DNA of 64,000 nucleotides. Origin: Microbacterium sp. EST19A (GTDB taxonomy: Bacteria > Actinomycetota > Actinomycetes > Actinomycetales > Microbacteriaceae). Made by a program: the position numbers and the translations under genes. Each line of letters opens with the position of its first letter. The first letter of the stretch is position 1. A model generated the notes under the pieces. The model was not told where the DNA came from. It saw only the letters and a program-made list of their open reading frames with translations, and ran no database searches. Below are positions 62,544 through 64,000 of the stretch, piece by piece. The stretch spans positions 1 through 64,000 of the forward strand of contig NZ_JAHXYZ010000002.1 of NCBI RefSeq assembly GCF_019969685.1. Reading direction: 5' to 3'.

Positions 62544-64000
62544 TCCCAAAGGCTTCATGAAGGTGACCGAGCGGGAACTTCCCGCACGACGTCCGGTGCC
62601 GGTGCGCATCATGGACTGGAAAGAGGTCTACGAGCCCGGCGACAAGGCCGTGCTCCGACGCCAGGCCGGCCGCTGCATGGACTGCGGCGTGCCGTTCTGC
62701 CACTCGGGCTGCCCGCTGGGCAACCTGATCCCGGAGTGGAACGACCTGACGTGGCGCGGTGAGGGCCGTGCCGCCATCGAGCGCCTGCACGCCACGAACA
62801 ACTTCCCGGAGTTCACCGGCCGGCTCTGCCCCGCACCGTGCGAGAGCTCGTGCGTGCTCGGCATCAACCAGCCGGCCGTCACGATCAAGCAGATCGAGGT
62901 CTCGATCATCGACGAGGCCTTCGCGAAGGGCTGGGTCGAGCCCGAGCCGCCCGAGCGCCTCACCGGCAAGACCGTCGCGGTCGTCGGTTCCGGCCCCGCC
63001 GGCCTCGCCGCCGCCCAGCAGCTCACGCGCGCCGGTCACACCGTCGCGGTGTTCGAGCGCGATGACCGCATCGGCGGACTCCTGCGCTACGGCATCCCGG
63101 ACTTCAAGATGGAGAAGGGGCAGCTCGAGTCGCGCCTTCGCCAGATGCAGGAGGAGGGCACCCGCTTCCGCGCCGGTGTCGAGATCGGCAAGGACATCTC
63201 CTGGGCCGACCTGCGGGCGCGTTACGACGCGGTCGTGATCGCGACCGGTGCCACCGTGCCCCGCGACCTCCCGATCCCGGGCCGCGACCTCGACGGCGTG
63301 CACTTCGCCATGGAGTACCTCGTGGAGTCCAACCACGCGGTCGCCGGCGACAAGGTCACCGACCAGATCACCGCGGAGGGCAAGCACGTCATCGTGATCG
63401 GCGGCGGCGACACCGGCGCCGACTGCATCGGAACCGCGCACCGTCAGGGCGCGCTGAGCGTGACGAACCTCGCGATCGGCAAGCAGCCCGCGTCCGAGCG
63501 TCCCGACCACCAGCCGTGGCCGATGATGCCGACCCTGTTCGAGATGGCCTCCGCACACGAGGAGGGCGGCGAGCGGATGTTCCTCGCCTCCACCGTCGAG
63601 TTCCTCTCGAACGACGTGGGCGAGGTGACCGCACTCCGCGTCGCCGAGACCGAGTTCGTCGACGGACGCCGCGTCCCCAAGAGCGGGACCGAGCGGGAGA
63701 TCCCCGCCGACCTCGTGCTGATCGCGATGGGCTTCACCGGGCCCGAGCAGGACGGCTACACCGAGGACACCCTCCCTCAGGTCACCGACCGCGGTTCGTT
63801 CCGCCGCGACTCCGGCTACGAGTCGACGGTTCCCGGCGTGTTCGTCGCCGGAGACGCCGGTCGTGGACAGTCGCTCATCGTCTGGGCGATCGCCGAAGGG
63901 CGCGCCGCGGCCGCGAACGTCGATCGCTTCCTCATGGGCACCACCGTGCTTCCCGAGCCCGTGCGTCCGCATGATGTCGCGATCGGACTCCAGCCCGCGT
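62536..64000 (+). CDS. gltD: Glutamate synthase small subunit (3' end missing)
   Basis: Supplies electrons from NADPH to GltB through FAD and Fe-S clusters. About 488 residues are visible and the gene runs off the right edge, so only a short tail can be missing. Start GTG in the gltB end ([21 protein letters not shown]). Cys motifs [19 protein letters not shown] and [12 protein letters not shown] hold the clusters; FAD motif [15 protein letters not shown] and NADPH motif [13 protein letters not shown] follow. Confidence 0.96.

Overview
The window looks like a core chromosomal segment of a high-GC Gram-positive actinobacterium, most likely Microbacteriaceae and probably Microbacterium or a close relative. 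I base this on roughly 70% GC, many GTG starts, dense ATGA/GTGA overlaps, TAGAAT/TAGACT-type -10 boxes and strongly actinobacterial gene orders. This assignment rests on gene content and synteny read by eye; no database search was possible. I recognise no tRNA or rRNA gene, insertion sequence, prophage or CRISPR array. No gap between genes exceeds about 220 bases.

Layout. 1-10.6 kb: the 3' end of pdxT, a PLP-dependent decarboxylase on the other strand, then yebC, ruvC-ruvA-ruvB, yajC-secD-secF and rel. 10.6-15.6 kb is more variable: an AbiEi-like protein, a DUF349 protein, a short NirB-like flavoprotein coupled to a SUMT gene and preceded by a GlnR-type box, and a small membrane protein. 15.6-28.6 kb: rarA, rpsD with a strong terminator, a small membrane protein, alaS, ruvX, mltG and a shikimate operon (aroE, aroC, aroK, aroB, a GNAT gene, aroQ), followed by efp and nusB.

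28.6-34.6 kb carries three genes that interrupt the usual efp-nusB-pyrR order: a SWIM-SNF2 helicase, a DUF4349 lipoprotein and a metallo-beta-lactamase/Rieske fusion. 34.6-44.2 kb is the pyrimidine operon (pyrR, pyrB, pyrC, a PH-like membrane protein, carA, carB, pyrF). It is preceded by a PyrR RNA element and ends in a gene that fuses mycobacterial-type integration host factor (mIHF) to guanylate kinase. 44.2-50.9 kb: rpoZ, metK, priA, fmt, rsmB and rpe. 50.9-57.9 kb: hisE, hisG, hisF, hisI, then trp genes (a Trp-associated membrane protein, a HGxxPAAW protein, trpC, trpB, trpA; no trpE) and lgt. 57.9 kb to the end: gltB and an almost complete gltD.

The genes serve Holliday-junction processing, Sec translocation, stringent response, aromatic, His, Trp and UMP synthesis, SAM supply, translation initiation, lipoprotein maturation and nitrogen assimilation. 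The most unusual items are the mIHF-Gmk fusion, the NirB homologue that lacks both its BFD and siroheme parts, the MBL-Rieske protein, and a recurrent TANNNT-N6-start arrangement that predicts leaderless mRNAs for several genes.
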